Shown here in pieces: positions 12,601-25,015 of a stretch of DNA of 47,501 nt. This stretch comes from Setaria digitata (lineage: Eukaryota; Nematoda; Chromadorea; Rhabditida; Setariidae): NCBI GenBank assembly GCA_003640385.1, contig RCAB01000468.1, positions 1-47,501 on the forward strand, written 5' to 3'. Made by a program: the position numbers and the translations under genes. A model generated the notes under the pieces. It did not search any database. It was not told where the DNA came from and worked only from the letters and a program-made list of their open reading frames with translations. Position 1 is the stretch's first letter; the number at the start of each line of letters is the position of its first letter.

Positions 12601-15485
12601 AGCCAGGTTTGTGCTTCAAATTTGACGCAAATAACAACTCTCTGGAATGTGTGACAGCATGAATAACCGCATAAATCGAATACAACTATGGGTTGTGGGT
12701 TGTGGGTTGTGGGTTGTGAGTTGTAGTTCAAACGAGTCTTTTTTACTTACTGAAAAGTTGTCATTTACTGATTGTTATCAAATATTCAAACAGAATTATG
12801 TTTGAAAGTTGATAATTTCTTCAATGTTTAATGATAAGAAATTCGCTTATTGTTTGCAAAATTTTCCTTCGTTCAATTTAAATAACTCTAATGAACTATT
12901 CCAGTGCTAAACCAATCTATTGCAAAATCATTTTCAGGTTTCTCTGTCTTCTTTTCACCCTCTCTCTAGTACTCCCTTCTAAAAGTTTGTTTTTCATTTA
13001 CTCATCTAACACAGACTATATATTATTATTGAGTTCCGTCTTCTTTCAAATAATTTAAATATGATACTAAAAGAGTTAATTTCAGTTAAGCTAATTTATT
13101 ACAATGTTATCAGCCAGTTAGTAAGTTGCTTACCTTTAGTTCAATTTAGTTCAATCGCATTTCAATGTGATTAGTTAGACGTAATGACAGGTAGACAGAT
13201 TATTTCATTTATTAATCATCACTTTTATACCATAATATAATATTACATATACAATTTTTTTTTTTTTTTTTCTGATATCCTTTATTACTTTTCCATTTCT
13301 ACAACATATTGTATATGTTATTTGGGATAGAAAAAAAAAAAAAAAAAAGCAAACTATTTTCAACTTCGTCTACATTTAACCCAATCACTTTTAATAACAA
13401 GCTACTGATATTCATTTGACAATTGTCACAGCACAGGTATGAACTAAAGTAGTGACTAAATTATCTTCGGTTAGAAACTTTTTTTTTCGTTCACAGCATC
13501 ATAGTACGTAAATAGTCTTTTAAAACTCTATATTTCATATTTATAGTTAGCAGTTATAGCTTAAATAAGTAATATTTTCCTTATGATAAAAACGAAGTAA
13601 TAAGCTTATAAGCATTTTTTTTTTTTTTTTTTTTTTGAAGAAAACGATAAATTTTGAACAAATCAAATTCTTTAAAGATGTAAACAATATTTTTGTGTAA
13701 AGTTTTACACGAACAACAAGCAACTTTTTCCGTACTTCAAAGAATCGCTTTCACCTTCTCATAATCAAATTTAACTTTGTTTAGACAAAAAAAAAAAAAA
13801 AGAGCAAAATAAAATTAGCCTAGTCTGAAGGTTAGCACGTAGTACTATGAAAAGCCATTTCATTTTCAATCTTTTTTTCAGTATATTCAATTAATTAGTC
13901 AGCTCAGCTCTTTGCTAATTGAGTGCACTGTTAGAATTAGTGTCAAGAATTTCCTGGATAAACTAATCCGATCATCTATTTCCTGTTTCCTTTTTTCTTT
14001 TTTTTCTTAATTACCTGTCATAAGAATGAAAAAAAAAAAAATGACTGCTCTGCTAATTAAGTCATTCTGCTTATTAGTAATAATCAATCACTGAAGTTTC
14101 ATTCTGATAGCGCAAATTGTTCTTCATTTCAGTTCTGTTCTGCTTCATTTAACTGCCTGAAAGAAAATACAATTCCTTCCAAAATAAAAAGAAAAAAAAA
14201 AAGTTAACTGCGAATGAATGTAATCATTTGAGCAAAATTTTTTATTTCAAATTGTTTAATAACTTTCAAAAACATTTATTACAAAACATCGATGAATATT
14301 TAGCACACTTTTTAGCATCTTTTCCTTTCAAAAGCCTTCAAAAATTTCGAAAAATAACATTTTGGACTTTTAAAATCTTAATTTGCTCAATTAAAATAAA
14401 AAAAAAGATTAAAGCACCGAATTAAATGCAAGAAGTTTATATTTCTATAGTGTCTAAACAGAATAAAAAAAGATAATGCTTTTTCTATCGATGTTTAAGG
14501 TTAAGCATAGATTAACCTTTTTAAATGTATTTTTTGAATTTAAATGTTTTTTTTTCTATTTAATTAGAAATAATTTTTAGGAAAAATTTTTGAGAAAATA
14601 ATTATAGATAAATTCGTTGTAAAACGAGTGCCAATTAATATATAATTAACAATTGGGATGATTTTTTTTTTCCACTTTCAAACTTTTAGGCTAATCAATA
14701 AAGTTCTAAAAATCTAGAAATTTTGCACAAACAGCGATACAATGTGATCAAGTAGTGAAGTGAAATTGATGAAAAAAGAAAAAAAAAAAAAGGCTGATGA
14801 GGATGGATCTAGAGCTAAACTAGACTAGACTCAACTTCATAAGACTAGACTTTATAAGCTATTTGTTCAATTGAGTGATTAAGATGGAAACAGCGAAATT
14901 TACACTGTGATGATGCAAAAGCTCACACTCACAAGCATATGTATAAATACAAATATATATAACACACTTAAAAAACTTTTGACAGCTTTCAAAACACTTC
15001 GGCCATTTCTTTGCTGTGCTTCATTTACTTTCTGTTTGTTAAAAAAATAATAAAAATAAAAAAAGTATATATATATATATATATAAATGAAAAGGAGATT
15101 TTTTTGAATTTAAATTTCATCTTTTATACGACATTTAATTAATTAATTAATTAATTTTATCATTTAAATAAAGAAAAAGAAAACAAGTATAGTGACGCAG
15201 GAAGGAATCCATCTTTTTTTTTTTTTTTTCTTTTCAACAAATCACTACATAAAATTTTGAAAATTTAAAATAGTAAAATTGATTTTTTGGTCTAATTTGC
15301 TATATTTTCCTTTCATTTCATTTTTATGCTAGATAAGTAGCACGAAATTCTTCTAATCTAGATTTTCAAAAAAAAGACTTCCTTTTTTTTGTTCATTTAT
15401 AAATCTATGGCAGTTAAGTGGATACAATTTGCATTAGAACAAAAAAATTTCCATCTTGTAAATTTTGATTGCTTACTGGCTTTCG
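9694..15485. other. Gene-free divergent intergenic region
   Basis: About 5.8 kb between the minus-strand Kunitz/lustrin gene and the plus-strand synthetase. It is very A+T rich with dozens of poly-A and poly-T runs of 10-18 bases, short AT and TTAA microsatellites (for example near 15067-15084 and 15137-15155), and only short unconvincing reading frames. I found no exon with homology-like content, no tRNA and no transposon coding sequence. The one distinct element is the G-rich heptamer array at 12690-12713. Confidence 0.6.
12690..12713 (+). repeat. GGGTTGT heptamer array, canonical G-quadruplex motif
   Basis: Four GGG runs at 12690-12692, 12697-12699, 12704-12706 and 12711-12713 are each separated by TTGT. 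This satisfies the G3N1-7 rule for an intramolecular G-quadruplex. A degenerate fifth unit (GTGAGTTGT) follows. It is a rare G-rich spot in A+T-rich surroundings. It is not the nematode telomere repeat TTAGGC. Confidence 0.8.
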
Positions 15486-15793
15486 AAAGCAACGATAATA
15501 TTAGTGATCGATTTAAAGCAACGTGATAATATCAGTGATCGATTTAAAGCAGCGTGATAATATCAGTGATCGATTTAAAGCAGCGTGATAATATCAGTGG
15601 TCGATTTAAAGTAGCGTGATAATATCAGCGATCGATTTAAAACAGCGTGATAATATCAGTGATCGATTTAAAGCAGCGTGATAATATTAGTATCGATTTA
15701 AAGCAGCGTGATAATATCAGTGATCGATTTAAAGCAGCGTGATAATATCAGTGGTCGATTTAAAGTAGCGTGATAATATTGATTACCGATTAA
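15486..15793 (+). repeat. 31-bp minisatellite with about ten GATA-type sites
   Basis: About ten head-to-tail units of 31 bases with consensus parts GCAGCGTGATAATATCAG and TGATCGATTTAAA. Nine units hold TGATAA and the first holds CGATAA. Within most units GATA is followed by an inverted TATC, giving a near-palindromic pair. The array ends about 58 bases before the synthetase start codon, so it lies in its promoter or 5' leader region. TGATAA is the sequence preferred by nematode intestinal GATA factors (ELT-2 type); regulation by them here is inferred. Confidence 0.85.
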
Positions 15794-15840
15794 AAACTAT
15801 AAAATTTTTAGCTAATTTTTCCTTTGTTTTTCCATTTTAC

Positions 15841-15842
15841 AG
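15841..15842 (+). other. Probable spliced-leader acceptor of the synthetase
   Basis: A T-rich tract ends in TTTTACAG here, only eight bases before the ATG at 15851. Such a short leader after a strong acceptor is typical of nematode trans-splicing, and supports the chosen start. Confidence 0.6.
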
Positions 15843-15850
15843 GGTGAAAA

Positions 15851-18800
15851 ATGCCGATAAAGTCGGAACTTGCTGATGTGAATGTTCCATTGGTACCTTT
15901 TCATGAAATGATTTTCTCTGAGCTACAACAATATGGCAGCCAAGTGGCATTGGTAAATATATATATATGTATATTTTTTTAAATTTAATTTTTAAATTAA
16001 TTTTAAAAAAACATGATGTGAAATATTTTTAGATAAACAACGATACAAATGAAACGTTTACATTTGAGGATATTTTACTCAAAACAAAATTCATTGCAAA
16101 TTCGTTGGTAGCAATGGGAATAGAAAAAGGCGAGGTAAGAAGAAGTTAATTAGGGAAATTAACGAGAAATTTCATTTGCTTTTTTTTTTTTTTTACTGGA
16201 TCTGAAGTGATTAATGGAATGAAAACTTAATGCTACTTTCTAATCTTCAATTAGCATGAATTTTACATTCCTGAAATTGCATTCAAATTAATTTTTGCTC
16301 TTTTTCATTTTAATGGTCCTTTTTAGAAATTTTTTTTTTTTTTTAAAATATCATTTTGCATATTTTGATTATTAAGTGAAATGCTTTCTAGAAGATAATT
16401 CTGCATCTAATTTTTGTCGATGCAAATTTAAACCTCTAGATTAATGATTTAAATCTCTTTCGCACAATTATTTCCTCTGGATTTTTTCATCAAATAAATT
16501 TTCTCTTTTCATCAAAAAAAAAAAATCCTTAACAGGTGGCAGACTAAATTCGAGGATTAAAAAATTATTTCTTAGGTTTGGGAAAAAAATTTAAAATTTT
16601 GCGCACATTTTTCAAAATTTCAGCCGATAATTTTGTGCGTGCCGAATTGTCCAGAATATGTTTGGTTATTTCTGGGAATATCGCTTGCCGGTGGAATTGT
16701 CTGTCCACTACATCCCAATTTTTCACAAGGTCAATTTCATTCCATTATTTCTCCAATTTATCCTTTTTTGTTTTTCCAAAGAAATTGCAATTTCTGGTCA
16801 GTTATCATTTTTGAAATCATTTTAATGCTTATTCCTTTTATTCAATCTTATTTTATCATTTACTTTTTTTTTTTTTTTTTTTTTGCGGGGTGTTAGATAA
16901 AAGCGAAATAAATTTGAACTGTTAGGCAAAAACAACAACTTGTATCATTCGGCTAAGCAGCTACTTAGTTCGTTGAAGAAGTTGATAATGAGGCTGAAAA
17001 ACTCAAAGAATGAGGAGTATAACAAAATAGTAGTCATAAATGATCCTGTAATTAATTATTCAAATATATTGATAGATTCTATCTAACTCATCAGGCAATT
17101 TTCCAATCAGAAAGAAGAAATTTCTTAAGCACAGAAAATAAGCTATAATCAGTTTTCGTTTCGAATGGTAGGAATGTTCTATGCAGCGTACGTAGTTCAT
17201 GCACGCATTTAATTGAATTTTCAATTTGCAGATGAAATGAGATGGCAAATAATGGATTCAGCGTCACGTTTCGCTTTTGTGGTACCACACGCATTAGACA
17301 ACGTTTCAGCGATATTCAACGAACTGAGCATAAATTATCGGGTACATAAAAAAAATTAATCCAGATAGAATGAGACATATATATATATATATATATAGCA
17401 CTAGGTAGACAATTTCTTCTTCATTAAATTTAACTAGCACTTAGAACACAAATTAACATGAATGAATAGAAATTAATTACAGATAGTTTGCATTGGTAAT
17501 CGTCAACTCTCGAAAGGATTTCCAGTCTTGGCTGATTTGGCACTAACAGCAGCTCGATGTTCTTCAGCCTATCCAGAAATGACACCTGAAGAGGATATCG
17601 TTTTCTTACCTTATTCAACAGGAACAAGTGGACCACGAAAAGGAGTAGCCATCTCGCATTTTGTCCTCAATGCTATGCTAAAAACTTTTAATAAGTAAGT
17701 TGTTTACAGCACTGCTAATCCAATTAGAGAAGTAAAATTTCAAAAATTTCGTTTGGATTTTTACAAAAGTATTTTTAATAATTCTGTTTAAGAAGGGAAA
17801 AAAAAAAAGAGGATTGAAAAAATTGAAAATTTTAGAAATTTCTGCTAAATTTTTTTCAAAAGAAAGTTTAAATTAAGATCGAAATAATGAGTTCGGTAAG
17901 CCTAAAAAGGGCACTTAATTATAATTAATTCAAATATATTGTACTTGCTAAATCTTTAAATATTTATTTCTTGCTAGGATAAAGTTCGATTTTCTTCTTC
18001 TTAATAACCCAGTACAAGATGGAACTTTTAATCAATCTCATAAAAAAATTTACAAACAAGCATTTTTTTTTCTTTTTTATAATTAATTGAGTCCCCCTTC
18101 ATTCTTTGAAGATACTGAATGTTGAAGTACTGATATCACCGTGAATGATAAGCATCAAATGATGATAGTCAGGTGATAATCAATCATTGCTTCTTGCACT
18201 TCAGTAAGGATGCGTACGAGTTACCAAATCACGGAGAATTTATTCTCTCAAGTGCTTTATTTCACGATACTTTTGGGCGTGATATGCTTTTTTCGTCGTT
18301 ATTAAATGGTGCAACTGTGGTGACATTTACAGATGACGTAGAAACGTTGGCCAAATGCATTCATATATATAAGGCTAGACTTTGGCTTGCAAACTTATTA
18401 GTTAAATTAGACTAATATCCTGCTGCACTTAATTGAAATGCTCAGGTGATCATCAATTTATACACCATTAATTAACAGCATTAATTTTACCCCACATTAT
18501 CTTAAAATCTAAGTCATTTCTAAAATAAGCCGTAACTTACTAGACTAAACTATTCCTTCCTCAGTCTAAACACTTAAAAATATTTAGTGATTTTTTAGGT
18601 AAAGACATTATTTGTTAGCACAACTACCTTAAGACATCTTTGTAATGCAAAAATAATTGATCGTTATCCATATTATCACCTGAAAACGGTTGTGATCGGA
18701 ACCGAAGCAGTTGGTGAAGATACGATAAAGCGTGCATATCGATGTTTGCCATCAGTAAAGCATTTCAGTGCAGGTAAGATATTTTTGTTTCTTTTTTTAA

Positions 18801-20556
18801 TTTAATTTCAATTTTTGATTTTTGTATTTAATCAAAAATTTTGCACATGAATTGATTTTATTTTTCAAAAAAAAAAATTTATCTTCAAAGTTATCTATTT
18901 TAATTCATATCCAGTTTGATATTTCAGTGTATGAAATGACTGAAGTAGGAATTATCTGTAGAACGACCAAACTTACACCTTTCAAATCTCGCTCATGTGG
19001 AACATTATGCGCTGGCCTAAGTATGATGGTAATTTTTCATTCAATTTTTTAAGAATTTTTTTTAAAAATTTCATGTTTTTTCTTTTTTTTTTTTAAACGA
19101 AATATTCAAAGAATTATCTATGCCTAGCAAAAAATGGTAAAATTAAATGATGAAACTTTTGTAAAATAATAAAATTCAAAAATTTTTCAGTAAATTTGCT
19201 TTTTGTAAATTATTCATATTATGCTTGGAAGATAAATTAAATTAATTAGCTGCAATAATTTCATTTATTTATTTATTTTTTGTTAAATATAACTCGTTTA
19301 AAATAAATTAACGCAGTTATATCAACCTATTTATTATGTTGCAAATTAATTTCCATAAAATGCTATATGTTTTAAAATATAACTCAGGCAAAAAATAAAA
19401 TAAATAAATCGTTTGCTAACAGTGACAATAAGCTACCAGGAACTTAAGGTAATCGATCTGGTTAGTGGAGCTGAACTTGGCATAAACGAACAGGGCCTAA
19501 TTCTTCTTCGGGGACAAACGGTAGTATCACCTTACTGGAATAACGACAAAGCTACCTTCGAAGATTTTAAACGAAATGGTTGGAGAAATACTGGTAACGA
19601 TCTAATATGTTTGAGGAAAAAAGAAAAAAAAAAGCTGAATTTAAATTTAATTTAAGAAATTAAAAAAGCTCCAAATATTAGTTTTTTCATGTAAATATGC
19701 CCTAACAATCACATGATTGTCGAAATATTTGTTCAGAAAAGTTAAGTTCAATTAAATTAAATATTTACAAAATTTGCAAACAAACATAATCGATTACTTG
19801 TAGAATAGAAAATTGTGAATTTCATAGGTGATATTGGGTTTTATGATAAAGATGGCAATGTGTTCCTTGTTGATCGAGAAAAGCAAATGATTAAAGTTGA
19901 TGGTTTTCAGGTAAAATTTTTATTTTTTTGTTTTCGAGGGAACTTTCAAAAAGCATTTTAAATGAAAATTTAAAAAAAAAAAAAAATTCCGTAATTTTTT
20001 TCAGATTTATTATTAATCCATCGTTTCTTTTTTTTTTTACAGAATTACATTTGCAGCTGTTTTAAGATAGCCTTTTTTTTTGCACTTATAAAATAGATAA
20101 TGAAAATTAAATTGAGCGATTTGAAACATACCTATCTACGCTGCTTATTTTTTATTCAGAAGTTGAACGAACTTACTAAGTTCTATATTTCAGGTGACAC
20201 CTCAAGAGCTAGAATCAATCTTGCTAACTCATCCATCAATTGCTGAAGCAGCCATTGTACCAGCCACCAAAGTTGATCATCAAGAAATACCAATTGCTTT
20301 TGTTGTACTAAAACCACGTGCATCTGCTACTGCTGAGCAAATAAAAGAATTCATTAATGGTATTTTTGAAATAAATTAAACTTTAACTTTCTTCTTCCCC
20401 ACTTCAACTAGGCATTCTTTTTCCAATCTAACTAGTTTTTAGTAGCACCAAAATAGATTTAACTTATTCACATCCAGTAATTTTTAATTTTTTTTTTCTT
20501 GTTGGATTAGTAAGTTTTTAGTTTATAACTTACTAATAATTCAACCTCTGCCTAAG

Positions 20557-20592
<36 letters not shown>

Positions 20593-20893
20593 AAATTAAT
20601 TGTAAAGAAAAATTATAAAAACTTCAAGGTAATTTAATTCAGCTAATGAGAAATGCATTACTAAGATGTCTAGCTAATGCAGTCTAACTGACTAATTCAT
20701 ATTATATACATTTAATTCTCCTACCTGAAATCTACTCTCATTGTTGCTTCTCTTCCCATTAGGTTCATTTTCAGAACGTGTAATGCGTCATAAACAGGTA
20801 GACGATGTTGTTATAGCGATGACATTGCCTCGATCACCAGGTGGTAAAATACTCTGGCGATTATTACGAGAGGCTGCCAACAGGTACGCATAA
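15851..20893 (+). CDS. 4-coumarate-CoA-ligase-like acyl-CoA synthetase
   Basis: Twelve exons: 15851-15952, 16033-16134, 16624-16729, 17232-17341, 17483-17694, 18205-18373, 18599-18773, 18928-19028, 19440-19593, 19828-19910, 20194-20359, 20763-20893; 536 residues, the usual length for this family. It should activate a carboxylic or fatty acid with ATP and form its CoA thioester. Visible motifs: the P-loop-like YSTGTSGPRKG (about 184-194), an adenine-binding-region YEMTE (about 327), the NTGD aspartate (about 412), the hinge REKQMIK...GFQVTPQELE (from about 427), and PGGKILWRLLRE with the expected catalytic lysine near 522. No SKL peroxisomal signal is seen: the protein ends in ANRYA at an in-frame stop just after a possible donor. 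If that donor (20883) were used, a downstream exon could replace the last codons. The intron after 18373 has a GC donor. An alternative GT donor at 18401 would add nine residues. The substrate cannot be told. Confidence 0.9.
18374..18598 (+). other. GC-AG intron in the synthetase gene
   Basis: Joining ...IYK at 18373 to VKTLFV at 18599 gives the spacing expected of the family, but the donor reads AAG|GCTAGA, with GC instead of GT. The acceptor is TTTTTTAG. The only nearby in-phase GT (at 18401, TTA|GTTAAA) would insert ARLWLANLL in a conserved strand. Confidence 0.6.
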
Positions 20894-23800
20894 AGTGATT
20901 TCCATTTATCTCAGTTTTCTCTCATTTCGCTTAGTTTCAATTAATTATCACCACCAACAATACTTATAACTTATTCTTATTAGCAAAAAGAAAAAAATTA
21001 TCATCACCAAAAATATATTCTACTATCAAAAAAATATTATCACTAAAAATATATCCTATTTTTTTATCAAAAAAAAAAAAAAAAAAGAAGAAAAAAATTA
21101 TCACCAAAAATATATCCTCTTTTTATTATCAAAAAATATTTCTATTAACAAAAAAAGAAAAAAATGTATCACCAATATAACATGTGCTATCTCTTTTATC
21201 AAAAAATTATCACCAAAAAATAGCCTCCCCCCACCAATTGCTTTGATATTTTCTTCATATTGTTTTCCTCTTCTTTGCTTCATATTTCGAGCAATTCACA
21301 TTAGCATTTAAATAGCTTTGTTTAAAAAGCATGCAAATAAATGGTTAACTGAGTATCTGAGAAGAATTTGTGATTTGTAAAGGAAAATAGAAAACTATGC
21401 TAACAATCTAATCTAGATACTAGCTATCATTCTTCATAGACCTATTATAATGCTTTCTTATTTATCAAAACAAAGCAAAACTGAAGCAACTTGTAGCTAA
21501 TTTCATTATCATCTTATTAACTTCCATTACTTTCTATTATTTTCATATTTTGCTATTTCCCATCAAATAAGTAAACTAATTGTCATCTCAATTCATTCAT
21601 ACTGTAATTTGCTTGTTAAAAAGTTTCAATTAAGCAAATTGCATTAAACTTTTATAAGATTTAGTTGAACTATTATGTTTTATTTCAATCTTGAAATAAT
21701 TTATAATTTTAAATTTACATCAATCACTGTGACAAATAAAAGTAATTTCAAATGTGCAACTCATTTTTTCTTTTTCTTTTTTTGTAAAATATTTGATAGT
21801 TTTGTTTTGTTTTAATTCAACTTTTTTTTTTTCTCCTTTTTGTATTTATTACCAATTAGATAAATAGTGCATCAGTTTTTTTTTCCTGCTACTGTATAAT
21901 ATGATGTATTGTTTATTCTGTAATTAATTGTAATAATGAAAGAAATAAATGACGAATGTGACCAGTGAAGGAATTATTTTGTCCAAAGGAAATGGTCAAA
22001 TTAGTGGGCATAATTATGATTGGAATACATAAAATGCGATGAGATGAATAAATTTTAAATTTAAAAAGAAAACAAGATATTTCAATTGTCCTCATTTGAA
22101 GTGCCCAAACAGAAAGGAATAATTTTTATTGTTCGAGGATCAGTCAGTTAGTTTGTCAACTTCAATTTAAAAAAAAAAATATTTTATTTATTTTTCTTTT
22201 TTTTCCTCCGATAAGTATCACCACACCTTTCTTTCCTCTTCAATACATTTCAATGCTCTCCTTATCCTACAGGTAATACAAATCAAAATTCCATTTTTTT
22301 TTTTTTTTTTTGTTTAAAAAAAAAGAATTGTGTCTTGAATTTTTTAATATGCAGTTCTTTTATCAAAAAATCATCATTTATCATTGAGGACGACTGATAA
22401 CGCTTGAAATTATTCAATGATAATCAGAGTTTGTGCATAGGTTTGTATTGGAATTAATTTAAATGGTATTGAATTCTTCCGATATATTCCAGTAATTTTT
22501 TATTTACTTGTCTATTTTTAGTGCGCTAAAAAATTTGCTGCAGCAAAGAGATAAACTACTGTGAAGTTATTCGTGATAAGCAGAAAGTTTCGTCAATATT
22601 CATCTAGACTAAATTTGAAAAATTTTTTATTTCCATTACTAATTATTGAATTTTATCACAAAAGTTATAGGATATGCTTGCCTTTTAGTGTCAAAAATAT
22701 TTCATTCCAAAGCGTCTTTTTATGATATTTTACATTCTGAGTGAAAAATTACTGAATGAAATATTGCCGTTTTTTTTCGATAGACATTCGTGATAATTTA
22801 AATTTGATGAAATTAATTGAATTCAAATTTTCAATTTGCAAAATTCATTCTTCTCTTTTTTCCATTTCTAAAATATTTCCTTGCAATATATTGCAATGCA
22901 TTTCCTTAGCAATAATTTGCTATATGCCTTTTTTTTTTGCCACTTTTTCTTGAAAAAAAAAAAAAAAGAAAAGAAAATTTATATTTTACAAAAAAAAAAT
23001 AAATAAATAAAAATGAAAAAAATCAAGCATGACACAATTTACTAGCAGGTACTAATATAAAGTGGCAATGAAGAAAGAGAAGAAGAAGAAGAAAAACAGA
23101 TGTGTTCAAATTGTATAAATGACTGAATAATCATGATGTTGCCGAATTTACTGTTGATAATTAACTAAAAACCTGTCTACTAAATTTCATTTCTATTCCA
23201 TTTCCTTCTCCTGTAAAAATTCTTTTTTTTTTTTTTTTTTTTTAAAAAAAATTGATGAGAAATAAGTTTCAGAACCAGTACACTGCACTTCTTCTCTTTT
23301 CTTCTTATCAAATTTTATGAATATTGCTTCCATCGATGAACTGCTTCTTGTTCGCAATTAAATTTCACTCCTCATTACTTACCATTATCATTAATTTAAG
23401 TATCACTAAAAACTAAAATTAATTTTTTTTTTTTTTTAGAGTTTCATTTGAAGAATTTAAAAGTAGCACAATTTCATATAATAATTTGGAAATATCAAAA
23501 GCATTATTGACTATGCAACATCAAACTTTATTTTCCCACTTTTCATAGTTTTAGAAGCATTTTTATAGGAAAACGATTTTAATTGATAAGCTTCTGTTTT
23601 AAGTATTATTTTTTTAAATCCAATTTTGCCGTCAAAAAAATTAATTAAGGAATTTTTTTTTTCTAATACTTAAATAACATTAAATTAATTTGATACAATT
23701 TAGTGAGGTTAATATGTTCACTATTATGATGTTTACATCATAATAATTGAATAATCGAAATAATGAAAATGTAGCAGATGTGTTTTGAGAATAAAAAAAA

Positions 23801-25015
23801 AAAAAAAGTTTTCGTGCAACTTTACTTATCGCTTTGGTTGATAGAGGAATTCCTTTTTTTTTTTTAAAAAAATTTAAAATTTTATCTTTAACAGAGGAAT
23901 TAGATTAATCGATCCTTGATTAAAATCATAATTAATTGTCGCTTACAAATAAGACAAGAAGTAATGAAATGAGTTTATTCATCCACTTTTCAGATGAATT
24001 CTTCAGATAAAACTTTCAATTTGTAATTTAAGCACCTGAAAATGAAAATGAACAAAATACATTTTCCATGTTAGAAACAAGAAATTTTCTCCATCTTTCT
24101 CAATTTTCATTTTTTTTTTTTTTTGGATTTTTTTATTCTTTAACTTAAAATTGATCATTTCTTAAATTTGAACTTTTTTTTTTCTAAATACCGAGAAATT
24201 TTAAAACACTTTTTTCTTTTTTTTTGTAATTTTTAAACAGAAAAATTTTTTTTTTCAGCGCAAGAAATTCGTTCCCTATTTGTTAGCTCGATATTGCTTT
24301 AGCTAGGAAGAATTATGTTTTTATCTGCGAACTTCATCAGCTTTCCTATTATATTTTATTCAAATTAATATTAATTTATTAAACTATTGTAGAAATAAAA
24401 ATTTATAATTTATTTTGAAAACTCATGAGTTTACAACAATTAAACTTTGTAACTTTAAAAATGCTACAATCATTTTCTTTTTTTTTTCGAAATATGTACT
24501 GAAAGAGCAAAAAAAAGAAAAACTTATTGATATTTTTATTAAAATTTGTATGAATGGAAAAAAAATTAATTTTGTTAATAGAAAATAACAAAATTAATTT
24601 TAAAGTGATAAATTCCCATTGAATTTTTTTCTTTTTTTTTTTGCTATTAGCTTGTGCTCAAATTTATGAATAAATTATTTCAAATTTAACATTCCAATGT
24701 GACAATATTTTAATCTTACAAAGTTGTTATCCGCACTTGCTTATAGACTGCTAGATAAAAGTAATTTCCATTACCTCATTTCTTTACTGATTAAATTTTC
24801 CTTTTTTTTTTCAGAAAAAAAAAAAAAAAATATTTCGTCCTTTTTAAGCAAACTGATATTACACTGTTCGGCTATGCAAGGATAAGTAGGACTTATTGAA
24901 ATTTTTTATTCTTGAGAATTAAAAAAAGAAAAAAAAAAAAAAAAGAAAAAAGGATGGCCTCTGATGATACGATAAATTTGTTTATTTCAAATAGTTTGTT
25001 ATCATTTTTTAGGTA
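20894..25015. other. Intergenic region, degenerate repeats, no gene seen
   Basis: About 4.1 kb between the synthetase and the CX-module gene. Around 20985-21230 there are degenerate direct repeats of an ATTATCACCAAAAATATAT-type unit. The rest is A+T-rich sequence with long homopolymer runs. I saw no exon with recognisable content and no RNA gene. Short frames here are no better than chance. Confidence 0.55.

Noticed and set aside
10501..14800. Several short reading frames and long poly-A/poly-T tracts that could mark retrotransposon tails.
   Set aside because: No reverse transcriptase, transposase, terminal repeats or target-site duplications are visible, and such tracts occur throughout the window, including introns.
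15486..15793. CRISPR-like array because of the 31-bp periodic units.
   Set aside because: There are no unique spacers; the units are contiguous. The host is a eukaryote.
16910..17080. An open stretch of about 50 codons in synthetase intron 3 ending in KIVVINDP and preceded by TGTTAG.
   Set aside because: The flanking exons join cleanly in phase 1 to give the family sequence SQDEMRWQIMDSA; adding this stretch would break conserved spacing. It remains a weak candidate for an unused exon.
15851..20893. Horizontal transfer of the synthetase from an endosymbiont.
   Set aside because: It has eleven introns, host-like composition and a spliced-leader-type acceptor, so it behaves as an ordinary nematode gene.
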